The notes under the pieces: model-generated
The model's input: the letters and a program-made list of their open reading frames with translations, nothing else
What the model was told of the DNA's origin: nothing
Database searches by the model: none
In this document: one piece after another, positions 26,201-36,759 of the stretch
Position numbering within the stretch: the stretch's first letter is position 1
Layout of the letters: each line of letters begins with the position of its first letter
Position numbers and translations under genes: made by a program
Assembly: GCF_932276165.1 (NCBI RefSeq)
Contig: NC_063998.1
Span: 5,468,501 to 5,532,500, forward strand
Reading direction: 5' to 3'
Length of the DNA: 64,000 nt
From: Plutella xylostella
Taxonomy: Eukaryota > Arthropoda > Insecta > Lepidoptera > Plutellidae

Positions 26201-29200
26201 CGCACTCGATTTTATTACTTTTAAAAAATTATTATTACCATGTAGATCTGAACATTTTAGTAGACATTGCATTCACATTTTCAATATCATCAGCATCGCA
26301 ACCAACTGCTATCATCTACCGGACGACACAATACTCTACTTCTTAATCCAACCACTAAGAGCCCCTATGCCATAGGGCATAAAACAACTTTTACTCGGTT
26401 GTCTATGTAAAACAACTGTATGGCACTACACCCAACGTTTTCCTGTTCGAGGCCAAATTCGCACCACCGCATTCCCCACCTATTTTCAACCACATACACT
26501 TACAACCATATCGTTCTTTATTAACCTGCTTCCTATCTGTTGTCTCCAGGCTACTACCAGCCGGCGGGGCCGCTGATCAAGGAGGCCGGCGCGGACGCGG
26601 ACCGCGCGCTCGCACGCTACCACCCGCCGCATTACCATCCGCCGCATCCACCGGTAATTACATACACCCTGTAGAATTACTCTAAAATCATCCTGAACGG
26701 TGCGTCGCAAGACGTGACAAAACGACGCGACGTGCGCGTCATGCGCCCCATGCGCCTTCTGTAGAGCTTAAGCTACAAACTTTAGGTTAGGAAACATAAC
26801 CTAACCTAAAAGATAAGTAGAACTTAAGCTACACCCTAGGCTGCATTTCTTCTAAGCGTGGAGGTGTCAGACACTCGAGCTGGAGCTATAGCTAGTCAGG
26901 TGACTGTCGATGCAGGGTATGCCGGACGAATAAACAGACAAAGAGTTGGTCAATCCAGCAGGCTCCTTTCATGCAGGCTGCGACATGGCATGGGACACGG
27001 GACGCAATAAGATAGACATAAATCGTATGACCAGGAGGATTTACTTCGTTTTCGTCAATTATAATTATAGTAACCCACCTTGACTCGATCTTTAAGACCA
27101 GTTTCTATCAGTTGCCATCCTCATATCCATTCCAAAAAGATTTGTCAGTAAAACAATAGATTTGGTAAACTACACCTAATAAAGCTTCTTACTAGCCACC
27201 TTCACATCATCAGTAACTGACTCATTACATCTATTTCACATCGTACTTCAACTGCTCCCCAGGTGCTGCCGCAGTATGGCCCGTACTACCCGTCGGAGCT
27301 GTGCTACGGGCGCTACTACCGGCCGCCCGCGCCCGCCTACCACGTGCCGGCGCCGCAGCCTGACGCCCCGGTAAATAATTCTTATTGACTAGATAATAAT
27401 GCTTATGTAAAGCAAAAAAGAACATTCTCCATAATAAAAAAAATATGATTTTATTTCCGGGCTTAGATATAACATGTTGCACACGTAGGTTGTTGGCCCG
27501 CTGAAAGCGATGAATTCCGGTTAATAAGGAGAAACTGAATACCATGCATGCTTGTTGTACAAAGTCTCCAATGTACAATAGAGCTGGCAGAGCCATCTAC
27601 TAGTGGCTTTAATGAAGCACATTATTTTCTCAATGTGCTCGCTATATTGCCAGCCCAAGATATCCACTCTGATCTCATCCCACAAAGAGAGTTTTTTGTC
27701 TAGCACATCAAAATACATATATCTTTTTTTTAAAGAACGTTCTTTTGAATGAACCAATCTACGGTTGTGTGTCACACTTCTACTATAGGTATAATATCGC
27801 CACCATAACGCCATCTATGTTTTCCAATAGTACCTACTCACCTCTATGTTGTTCTCAGATGGTGGGCGTGGCCGGCGACCCGTACCCGCCGCCGCAGTAC
27901 TACGGCGCGCCGCCCTGCTACCAGCACCCGCCGCCCAGGGTCGGATACTTAGGTAACAACCACACTATACTGTAATAGTTATTTATAGAAAAGGGGAGGG
28001 CACCAGTGCCCATTCGCCACTGCTACCTAAAAGATCTATTGTGACTCCCCTTGCCGAGTTAAATCTCACTCTCTAGGCCCAGATCTTTTATAAACCTGAT
28101 GATCTTAGCGGGAGGGAGAGACCTGACATCTATCAGGGCTAATTTGTAGCCGCCCAAGATTCATTTTCTCTTGTGTATGATGGCCTCTCATTATACAGAT
28201 AATTTCTATACTGTTGGTATAAGATTGGATTGGAAGTTATTTGATAGAGCATAGGTTATGCGCGTGAGTGGCTGTGATGAAAATTTAGTAGATGGATCTC
28301 TATGGGGCTTGAATCCTTGTTATCGTTGCTAATTTTTTTTTAATATTTAACTAAATTGTAAATTTTATGAATAAAGAATTTAATAATTATAATTTATTCT
28401 TGTGTATAATACCAAGTTTAATCAATCGTCCTCTCCATTCCAGAATACCGGGGATGCCCGTGTCCAATGAACGCGTGTCCAAAAAACGTCCATATTGGGC
28501 CCGCTACTGGTAAAGCCCCAGCCAGTGGCGGCCCCGCCGACGCACCCGCCCCCGCGCCGCCCGGGGCGCCCCTCAGGCCGAGGGGGCGGGCGCGCGCCGC
28601 CTCCCCCGCCGTGGCGCACGGCAGCGGGAAGGTAAGCCTCAAATAACAACAATTTGAACATGGTACATTGGCCAAAGGTGAATGGCATGGCAATGGCAGG
28701 AATGAAGGTGCCATGACCCGCCAGAGCAGCCATTGATGAAACATATACTGATGTGTAGCCCATGACTACAGTATATCCTGGTGTAAACTTTATTATTATG
28801 AGGCATAGGAGAACGAAGATATAGGTGCTGAAAGATCAAATCTTTGTACTGTACTAGATGTTTCCCTTGAACTAAAAAGTATAATTTTTAAAAGTGGTTT
28901 AATTTTTTTTTTTAATTTTCCCTCATAAAGAACACCTTTACATACATACATCTTGACGTCCCTCAGCAGGGACAAAGGGCTTTGAGACAAAGAACACCTT
29001 TATCTCTGAATAAAAATAGGTTAGGTTAGTGCTGGTTAGATTTGGCCATTCGCTTTTATCTATTATGACGGTACTAAGATGCATTATATTTTTAGGATCC
29101 TCCGTTAGAGCCGGAGCCGCCGGCCGCGGCGGACGCGCCCCGGCCGTGCCCGCTGCCGGCCATCGGCGGCGCGTCGCCCAAGCGCGAGCTATACGCGGGG

Positions 29201-32200
29201 CGGGCGCGGCGCGCGGGGGGCGCGGGGGAGGGGCCGCCGTCACCCGCGCGGGGGTCCGCCGGGGCCTGCGCCCCCCAGCCCCCGCCCGCGCCCCCGCGCC
29301 GCGCGCGCCTCGGCAAGGCCATGGCGCGACGGTCCCTCGCCGGCGACGACACCACCGTGCTGTCCCCGCCGCCCCCCGACGACGACGTGCTGGCCGTGTC
29401 GCCGCCCGCCGCCGCGCCCGTCGACCTCTCCTCCTCGGACGAGACGCCGCTGCTCGAAGTCAAGAAGGAGAACGAGCCGCCGGCACCCTCCCCCCCGCAC
29501 CCCGCTCCCGCACCCCCGCGCCCCGCCAAGCGCCGCCACTCGCGCCCCAAGCTGGAGATCGAGCTGGGCGACCTGCCGCTGGACGACGGGTGCCGCACCA
29601 ACGGCATCGGCGAACACGTCAAACTGCAGAAGAGGAGGAAGGTCTCCAGCGAACAAAACGACGCCGCCAACCGGACGGAAACCATCACGTCGAAGGATGT
29701 AAAAAAGAAATCCTCGCCGAAGCCCAAAAGATCACCTAAAACGCCACCCGCTGAAAAGAAAACTCTTAAGAGGAAAGGTGACAGTGAAACGGAGAACGGC
29801 GTGGCTAAGAAATTGAATGTAGGAAAACCAGAAGTCGAGGACGTTCGACTCACTAACGTAGCCGCTTTACCCCAGGAACAATCCGCGACCAAACCAAAAA
29901 ATAAAAGTGCCCTTCTTCTTGACAATTTAATAAGAAAAAATAGTATAGACAGAGCCGATCCTATAGACGTGGAGATAAATCCCGCAGAATTATTTTTATC
30001 CCCGAGGGGCAATAGTCCTCTCAACTGTACAAAGAAAACTTTAAATATAAATAATAATGTTGTTGAGAACAGCACTCCAATCAATGGAGTTCAGCCCAAG
30101 ACCATAGCAGCCGTTAGTCAACTGATTGAACGGAAATTGGCTGCCTCGAAAAATGCGCTCAAAACGCCAGTAGTTGATACAAATGTTACGCAAAGTTTGA
30201 AACCTGTGAAATCAGTATTAAAACCACAAAATGCAGAGGTGGTAAACCAAATGCTAGGAACAGAAGAAAGTGGTAAACCAAATAATGATGTATCACAATG
30301 TGAACCAGTAATTGAAAAAGACAATGCAGAAAAGACAAATGATATCATTATACCCAAGGACACTAGTGAAAGTGCAAATGTGCCCAGTGCAGCAGTGGTG
30401 GACAATGTTACAACAACACCAATCAAAATAGCTGAGAAGCCAAAACTACCCGAGTGCAATGCTGTCCAAAGCAAAGATCTTTCGCCTGTCTCTAACGGAC
30501 CGGCTCAGCCTACAGAACCAATCCACTCAGAACCATCAGCCCCAAAACCTCAAGACCCAGTGAAACCACCCAAACCCAACGACTCCAACAAACCAGAAAA
30601 AGTCACCGCGAAACGATCCAAACTCTCCATTGAAAAAGAGCCTAAGAAAGGCGACAAAGCGGCTCACGAGAAAGTGGTCAAACTTATGGTGTTTAAGAAA
30701 TCCGTGATTAAAGCTGATGAAGCTGCCTCAGTAGTTGAAGAAGCTTGTGCGTCGCCGCTGACGGTGCGTCCTTCAGTTGTTCGTCGCCGCCGGCGCCGCA
30801 GCGGGCTCAAGAGGCATCGGCGCCCGCCCGCCCTGCTGCCGCCGCCGCTCGCTGATAGGGAGCCGCGGTGGAGCAACGGCTGGCACTGGGACGGCGAGTG
30901 CCATGTGTCCAAAGTTTATCTTAATGTGAGTATTGTTATAAATTTCTCTTCCAGATTAACACCCTTAGGGCTGATTTTTCAATAGTCAGATAACTGTTAT
31001 CTGTCGAATAAAATTGTTGCTGTCACTGTCTAATACAAACATTCAGACGCGACAGTATCAGTATTATTCCCCAGATAACTTTTATGCGGCTATTGAAAAA
31101 TCAGCCCTTATTAATTTTTATTGTTGTTGACTATTTTTTAACAAACGAATAACTTAGCTCTTGCACATTTCCGATATTGACAGAGTGAGATAGTTCATTG
31201 TTAGGACCAATAGCATGGTCCATGCAACCAGTAGCAACGGAGTAAAACAATTTCAGTACTCGTTTGTTAAAAACAATAGACTATAGGTTAATAAAGAAGC
31301 TTATTTACCTATTTAGTGGAGTAAAGAGCTTTGCTAAATGAAACCCTCAGATTTTTCCTTCGAGCCGTCGAATATAGCTGTTCAAAACCAACTGACTGAC
31401 TCTACCCATCCCCCTCTACCCCCGCAGAACGACATGCGTCAAGACAGGACGGCGCGCTGCTACATATTATGTAAACCTGACAACTAACTGATTCTCTACA
31501 TCTATCTCCCTCTACCCCCACAGAACGACATGCGTCAAGACAGGACGGCGCGCTGCTACTCGCGCATGCTGCACGACAACGGGGACCTGATCTCTCGCGG
31601 CGACTGTGTGTTGTTGCGAGCGGCCCCGGCTAAAGCGCAGCCGTTTGTGGCCAAGGTGGCTCGACTGTGGGAGAACCCGGATGATGGTGAGATACTGTTG
31701 TAATAACTATTGTCTAGTGGAAGAATCTGGTTTTCAAAAGTAGGCCTAGGTTCAAATGTCCTCCAATAATTGTTTATGATAATTATGATGATATCAAGGA
31801 ACGATAAAGCACGATGCACCAGATTCAGTCCGAATTATTTGTAAGAGTAGGTTTCATGACATACTTTTTCTTTTCGTGCAATTTTTTGTAGGTTGCCGTG
31901 CCATCTACCTACTCGAAAAAGTGCCAATATCCTAGGTATTATTATGACTGTGGTTAAACCGTTTTTATCCCTTCAAATCAGACACAATAGAATCCAGCGT
32001 CTTCACGCGTGATATCATGACTTCGGAACCCAAAGGTCAATTCACCATGCTGTAAGCATTGCATTTGCGCATGTATTGAGCTGTACCAACAGCCGCTACC
32101 ACCGCTTAAACCACCTACCTATACCTATGACATGTATTAATGTTCTCACTCATCTACCACCCCCAGGAGAAATGATGGTCTCCCTAGTCTGGTACTACCG

Positions 32201-33077
32201 GCCCGAGCACACGGAGCTAGGGCGGACGGCGGACGACGCGCCGGACGAGGTGTTCGCGAGCCGCCACCGCGACGCCAACTCCGTGGCCTGTATTGAGGAC
32301 AAGTGCTACGTGCTCACGTTCAATGAGTACTGTCGGTGAGTCGAGCGGGCGTTCGTACCATGAAGCCGAATGTTCACTGCCGGCTGAACTAAGTTAGTTC
32401 GCATAGTTGAGCCAGATTTTCATACATATATAGTGCAGGCTTAACTATGTGAACTAACTTAATTTTGCCGGCAGTAGACATTCGGCTTAAGTATGTAGGT
32501 CTAGGGAGCTCCGCTTCGCCTTAAAAGGAATACAGGTTTAAAATAGCCTATGTGATAATCCAGGGTGTCAGCTTACTAGGTACATGCTATCTCATAGAAC
32601 TTGGTCAAACTGAGGAAATTGGAGAAACAAAACAACTTATACTTATAATAATAATTATATTACTTGCATGATAAAGAAAACAAACACAAGCAACCCCAAC
32701 CGTGCCCCAATAACACCCCAGTCAAAGCATCTCGTATGCATACGGGACCCATTTTTTGCGAAAGTTTCACAATAATGTCCGCTGGGGGCGCCACATAGTA
32801 TCCGAAAAATCGTTTAAAAACTTGACCCTGACTTCGTAATAAATACCTGACTAACCATAACCCTTAAACCAACAGGTACAGGAAACGGCTAAAAGCGGCC
32901 GAGGAGGGCATCCCCATCGCGCCCTCCATCGTGCCCCCGATGCCTGCGGGGGAGGTGTTCCCCGCAGTGGACACCACAGACTCCAAGCTCACGCCCGCCG
33001 TGTCGCCCGACCTGGTGCTCTTCTGCCGCAAGATCTACGACTTCCGCTCCAAGAAGATACAGATGCCCAACAAGTGA
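5251..33077 (+). CDS. wge: BAH-domain chromatin protein, winged eye / BAHD1-like (10 exons)
   Basis: Coding exons at 5251-5434, 12007-12060, 26550-26653, 27263-27370, 27859-27952, 28444-28631, 29096-30925, 31524-31686, 32167-32335 and 32876-33077. All junctions are GT-AG and phases agree, giving about 1031 aa. The C-terminal part is clear: WHWDGE precedes a BAH domain (about residues 840-970) containing FVAKVARLWENP, WYYRPEHTE, EVFASRHRDANSVACIEDKC and YVLTFNEYC, followed by a LFCRKIYDF tail as in BAHD1. The N-terminal half is rich in Pro, Tyr and Ala, and the large exon is basic and Ser/Pro-rich with likely nuclear localisation stretches. The family acts in the nucleus; BAHD1 promotes heterochromatin and gene silencing, and Drosophila Winged eye is a BAH-domain chromatin regulator. 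The exon 1 start is the first ATG that stays in phase with exon 2. The N-terminal exons rest on splice phase and composition, so they are less certain than the C-terminus. Confidence 0.85.
6001..6099. mobile_element. Small palindromic MITE
   Basis: A 20-bp perfect terminal inverted repeat (AGTGTGTTGTTTTTCGGACC at the left, its reverse complement at 6080-6099) bounds a ~100-bp element with no coding capacity. TATAT lies directly outside both ends and may be a target duplication. Superfamily unknown. Confidence 0.75.
8440..8650 (+). repeat. Lepidopteran non-LTR/SINE-like repeat fragment
   Basis: The run contains phrases I recognise from dispersed lepidopteran repeats: a block ending CCACCACGCTGGTCCACTGC, then GGTTGGTGGGTTCACAT, then GGTTTCCTCACGATGTTTTC. 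No coding frame. Assignment is by pattern memory only. Confidence 0.5.
8988..9120. mobile_element. MITE with internal ACGAACGAACGAACAAG palindrome
   Basis: Perfect inverted repeats at 9013-9029 and 9078-9094, extended outward by weaker complementarity (GTCAGGGGGGTCACTC at the left versus a GTGGCCCTCCAGAC end at the right). The centre, TAATACAACGAGATAGA, recurs at about 21270 in a second, diverged member of the same family. Confidence 0.6.
9355..9410 (+). promoter_or_regulatory. Pair of TCCAAGTTAAGCCGCCTC-like motifs
   Basis: AAGTTAAGCCGCCTCT (9355-9370) and ATTAAGGCCGCCTCT (9396-9410) occur 41 bp apart in a local CpG-rich patch. Close variants recur at 18906-18922 and 25297-25313, always in winged eye introns and always in the same orientation as the gene. 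A regulatory role is inference. Confidence 0.35.
12669..13331 (+). repeat. Left arm of 663-bp inverted repeat
   Basis: This arm is the reverse complement of 14260-14922; both arms are 663 bp. Where I compared them in detail, including the GC-rich block encoding an identical 81-residue frame in both, I found no mismatch. The arm has an AT-rich body with an unusual GC-rich island (about 12760-12930). No known transposon protein is encoded. Confidence 0.9.
14260..14922 (-). repeat. Right arm of 663-bp inverted repeat
   Basis: Reverse complement of 12669-13331, separated from it by a 928-bp unique spacer (13332-14259). The outer 65 bases (14858-14922) are also part of the tandem duplication that follows. 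No clear target-site duplication flanks the pair, so it may be an inverted segmental duplication rather than a foldback transposon. Confidence 0.9.
14858..16121 (+). repeat. 632-bp direct tandem duplication
   Basis: 14858-15489 is repeated at 15490-16121 with exactly 632-bp spacing. I saw one substitution (CAGATTCGCC versus CAGATTTGCC near 15351/15983). The unit includes the outer 65 bp of the right arm of the large inverted repeat, so that arm-end sequence exists in three copies here. No coding content. Confidence 0.9.
17526..17808. repeat. Near-perfect palindrome, arms about 126 bp
   Basis: 17526-17651 is the reverse complement of 17683-17808 with one mismatch, around a 31-bp loop. The outer part contains AAAAACCGACTTCAAAAAA, an end sequence frequent in lepidopteran repeats, and its inverted form recurs at about 18280-18302. 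The palindrome therefore forms the left end of a larger repeat unit. Confidence 0.85.
17536..18302. mobile_element. Non-autonomous repeat with AACCGACTTC-type ends
   Basis: Left terminus AAAAACCGACTTCAAAAAA and right terminus TTTTTCGAAGTCGGTTAAAAA (21 bases at about 18280-18302) are inverted. The right part holds a poly-A run (18234-18250), an ACATACATACAGACGAATTG block and GAGAACCTCCTCCTTTTTCG, phrases common in lepidopteran intergenic repeats. No transposase is encoded. The superfamily is unresolved. Confidence 0.6.
18906..18922 (+). promoter_or_regulatory. CCAAGTTAAGACCGCCTCC motif copy
   Basis: Third copy of the motif described at 9355-9410, embedded in a CpG-rich stretch (GATCTACGCCGCTCC directly before it). 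Function unknown. Confidence 0.3.
21209..21350. mobile_element. Diverged MITE, same family as about 8988-9120
   Basis: Imperfect inverted ends (CTATACTGACGAAAAACG and its partner TTATTTTTCGTCATATATAG) around a centre with TAATACAACGAGATAGAA, which is shared with the element at about 8988-9120. Non-coding. Confidence 0.45.
25297..25313 (+). promoter_or_regulatory. AGTTTAAGGCCGCCTCT motif copy
   Basis: Fourth copy of the GCCGCCTC motif, followed by a strongly CpG-rich segment (CGTCGCGCGCGG, CGCGCCGCCGCC) to about 25380. This stands out from the AT-rich intron and could be an intragenic enhancer or alternative promoter; that is inference. Confidence 0.3.
28444..28631 (+). other. wge: winged eye exon 6: Cys-rich CPCPMNACPKNVH segment
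   Basis: The 5' half encodes EYRGCPCPMNACPKNVHIG, a compact Cys/Pro motif that looks conserved rather than low-complexity. The 3' half encodes an Ala/Pro/Arg-rich stretch from GC-rich DNA. An internal GTAAAG after GCTACTG (about 28511) is a possible alternative donor; splicing there would leave phase 1 and not match the next exon, so the longer form ending at 28631 (phase 0) is preferred. Confidence 0.65.
30968..31107. mobile_element. Harbinger-like MITE with TTA target duplication
   Basis: Terminal inverted repeats GGGCTGATTTTTCAATAG (30968-30985) and its complement (31090-31107) flanked by TTA on both sides (30965-30967, 31108-31110). It sits only 42 bp after the splice donor of the large winged eye exon. 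A TTA duplication with GGG-starting ends fits PIF/Harbinger-type MITEs; that assignment is inference. Confidence 0.8.
31428..31463 (+). pseudogene. Duplicated pseudo-exon: copy of the BAH exon acceptor and first 36 nt
   Basis: These 36 bases are identical to the first 36 bases of the real exon (31524-31559), and the copy is preceded by the same CCTCTACCCCC-CAG acceptor tract (GCAG here, ACAG in the real site). The period is 96 bp. Splicing to this acceptor would read into TAA after eight residues that do not match the domain, truncating the BAH domain. Confidence 0.9.
32363..32488. mobile_element. MITE in winged eye intron
   Basis: Imperfect palindrome with ends AAGCCGAATGTTCACTGCCG and GCCGGCAGTAGACATTCGGC. 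The inner arms (TAAGTTAGTTCGCATAGTTG and its complement) also pair. Non-coding, starting 27 bp after the exon donor. Confidence 0.75.
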
Positions 33078-36000
33078 ATCAAAGATGGAAAGAGAAAGAT
33101 TATTAGTTACACAACCATAGTTGAAACAACACCAAAGTTTTGTTTGATGTACCTATTTAATACTTTTATAAATGGACTCGGACAAAAAGGACTGGACTTG
33201 AGTGTGTAGGTGTATTCCATCGCTTGGGACTCGCTAAATCTTTATATCGTAGTGTCTCAGATCTTACCCTATTTAGTACAAAGAAATTTGTTCCCATGCG
33301 ACTTTCAAAGAGTAGTGCTTGATGCGTCGGCATTTTATGTGAAAAATGCTGATTTTTTACGTTTTTGTTGCATCAATAATGATCGCGGTTTTAAATTTAA
33401 CGTCAATGGACAAGAAATTATGCCTTTTAGAAGTAGTATTAAGCGTGGATTTATATGGAAATCATGATTAGTTATTATATCTTTTGCTTCTATATGAGCA
33501 ACTTTATTATATTTAGATAAGTACCTATGAGTAGGTATTTACTTCGAAATTTTGCTATGTGTATAAGTAATTTATAAATGTTTCAACTCATTGACCATGG
33601 CATTTATATTCATTTTAATTTAAATCGTTGTTGTGCTGTTGTCTAATAAATTATTCATTATTTTGTAAGGGATCAACATTGTAAGGTTTTATACATCAGT
33701 GTTGCCTAACCATCGTTTTATACATCCTGTTATACTACAATATTTGGTAATATTTCTGTGATAATCGATCAGAAATCACAGGTACATACATGAACTGTAA
33801 GTCCAAACACAAAGCACAAATTATAGTTATACATGAGTTCTACCTATAGTTAGTTTTTCTAACACAACATCAGCATTCAAAGGAATTGATAAAAACAGGT
33901 TTGGACATTTAAAAAACTAAAGTAACCAATAAACGATTAATAGTTAAAATACCTATATTTAAAGGTACTTTTGTCATACAAAATTAAGAATTTATTTTAA
34001 ATGTTTAGACGACTCCAAAATCAAGTTGTACCAATTTTAGGTAGCGAGATTTTTAAGTTTTATCCGTGAAGACTGATTTTGTGGAAGTAAAATTCTATAA
34101 TTTCCGTACAACCTGTAGTCAGAGTTTTGTTTCAGTTAGCGCTTCAGGTAAAACCGGAAACTTTTTCACATAACGTGTCAGCCAATGTAACTGATGTATC
34201 AACAAGTGGGAACATTGTAACATATTTTTAAACGTAATATTAGAACATAGAATATAAACGATGAAACATCTGCTATGTTTGAAGGAAAGAGATATATTTA
34301 AACCTAATAACTGTAGGTAAATTAGAAATCTCTTTTATCGTATATAGTAGAGTAATTATTAGTTGTGTGGTAGGTATTTACGTTACATACAAAAGTATAT
34401 TTAATGTTATATTTCCCACGTGGAAAAATGTAAAGGGCATTTATATGTTTGCAAATTGTCTACTGCTGCCTTCGTCTTTTCTACCACTGTCTATCATTTA
34501 ACTTCTCTTGTATCTGTCGTTCGGTTAATGTTAATTTTGTTGTAAATATTCTTTTGTTACTTATTTCTATTGATAAGACTTGTGAAGAATTTGGTATTCT
34601 TTAACTTGTTATTTATTCTACCTATTCTGTGTGAATGTTGTATGGAAAATTACATAAGTAGGCAGGTATTACCCAAGTTAAATAAGCTAACCGTCGGAGT
34701 GGTTCTCTATATAAGTTACAACTAAAGGCTGGGTGTACATTTGCCACCTACAACAGGTGGTTGTGGTATCTACTCGAGTCGATCCATACAACAGTTTACA
34801 TCAGATGTCTTTCCAAAGCTTAGGTTCTCTTTGTCTCTTCTTTATCGCTTAATGCCAAAAAATTAGCTGCAATCGTTCTCATATTCTGTAATTGTAATAC
34901 CAATTCCCTTCTCTTTAGGTTACGTAAATGCTAGCGGAATCTTAGCGTTCTTTAATAACGCACGTCATTAAATCAAAATCAAACATAGTGAAAGTAGTGC
35001 GGTCAATAACCTACCAGCACTGGCTGATACCTACAATAAATTATTATATTACATGACTGTTTGCTGTTACAGCTATGCTCTAAACTACATACGGATCTTA
35101 GTGAAGCTGCGTAGGTATAATATTAATACAGAAATGTAGAGAAGTGCTGAGCACATACCTACCTAAAATACTCTTCATACTTGCGCATTCTTAACTTAAA
35201 TGAACCGTTGTTTTGAAACTTGAAGTTGACGTTAAGATATCACTAACATTTAACTCATTATAATTAATTGATTATAGATTTAATGAGTAAAATTCCATAA
35301 TAATACTATAACTACTATAAGTGAGCTCCCTTGCTTGTAGAAGGTTTGTTTTGATAAATGTTACCTGGAATTTCGCAAACGCAAACCCTATTATAGTCAG
35401 TTTAGAACTAGGTTTTTATTGTACTAATACGAAAAATGATTGTTTTTATTTAATTTATTTGTGTTTGAATGAAAATTATATAGGTATATTTTTATTATTG
35501 TACCCTAGTTATGTTGGCTGTAATTTAATATTGATGTAATTAATATATGTATTTTTATTTCAACCTGTGTTTTATTTAAAATGTATGTTTATTTTTACCT
35601 TCCCGTCCGTGCGTCGTCATCTTATTACTTAGTAGGTACCTAGGTTAAAATACACACCAATTTAGATGTCTAAACAGAAAATAGCCTACAACACTCAGGC
35701 ATTCCTTAAAATATATTACGAAAAAACAGGGGGTAGTATGTAAAACAAGTCCTGCAAATAAAGATTTCTATTTTAGTTTATCGAAATGAAAAAGATTTAA
35801 CGGTAAATATCGATTATGTATTATCAACACACACCTAAGCAGTATATAATATTGCCGTAACTATAAATGACACGACAGTCAAAGTTTCCATCACATTATA
35901 TGAACATTCAGAATTTACAACATTTATATTTACACCATTTATTTAAACATGTGTTCCACAATCAGTTACTACAGTTTTCAGACAGTTAATAGGTACTATA

Positions 36001-36759
36001 ACGTTAAGCTTTCTACAAACAATCTATGGGCATAATTACATGATTATAATATGGCTACGAATGTTGTGAATTTGAAAAATAATATCAAACATGCTCAGAA
36101 TTAGTCAGAGTCCTGTAAAACCTTAAATCTGAATGTGCCAGCAGTATTTCATACAAGAATGTCCAGAAAATATCTGCAAAGATATTGAATTTTCAACAAG
36201 GTATGCATATGTAATTAAGAATTAACATACAGTCTTTCTTGAATAACTTCAATTTAACAAATATCATAAATAATAGAAGATTCTCAAACAGTATACATTT
36301 GATAAGGAGCCTTAATAAATATCCAGCTATTATTGTGATGTAATTGTAACCCCACTAGTTCTTAGGCCTTTGTAAAAGAATAACTTGTTAAACATAAAAA
36401 ATTATGTAATTTTTTTGGATAGAAATATAAAATTAACTAACATAAAATAATTAAAAGTATTAAGATGCAAGAAGTGTATTTCAAGAGATGTTTCATAGTA
36501 ACACATAGTAATCTCCATAAAAAGGGAGATTAGAGTGAAGCAATCTAGCCTTCCCTATGCTACTATAATTAACACCAAAATATTGCTAATACTTTTTCAA
36601 AATACACCACATCTCATGAAATTATCATCTTGAATACCTGCTGAAACAATCTGAAGCTGAAGCCTTCTGAATATTGTCAACACAGTACATACATTGACAC
36701 ATAAACATTAAAATACCTAGTAATTATGGCGTAATCAAATCATGTAAAGCACAAATCTC
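33078..36759. other. winged eye 3'UTR and intergenic DNA
   Basis: AT-rich, with several AATAAA hexamers on the + strand (about 33645, 33926 and 35755), so the winged eye 3'UTR could be short or extend to 2.7 kb. Nothing else with coding potential is visible. The gene and Ykt6 converge here. Confidence 0.5.

Larger units (their letters stand above)
12061..26549 (+). other. winged eye intron 2
   Basis: 14.5-kb intron between exon 2 (CACATG/GTGAGT) and exon 3 (CTCCAG/GCTACT). It contains the giant inverted repeat (12669-14922), the 632-bp tandem duplication (14858-16121), a 126-bp-arm palindrome and a larger element ending in GAAGTCGGTT (17526-18302), a diverged MITE (about 21209-21350), and two GCCGCCTC motifs (18906, 25297). 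Stretches 10-12 kb, 16.1-17.5 kb, 18.4-21.2 kb and 21.4-26.5 kb show no gene or repeat I can name. Confidence 0.6.

Noticed and set aside
26785..26815. TTAGGTTAGG ... CCTAACCTAA, similar to the insect telomere repeat
   Set aside because: Only two units on each side in a small hairpin; too short for interstitial telomeric sequence.
29092..30084. Long minus-strand frame opposite the large winged eye exon
   Set aside because: The plus strand encodes the in-phase exon. The antisense frame has low-complexity Ser/Gly/Ala composition and arises from GC-rich codons.
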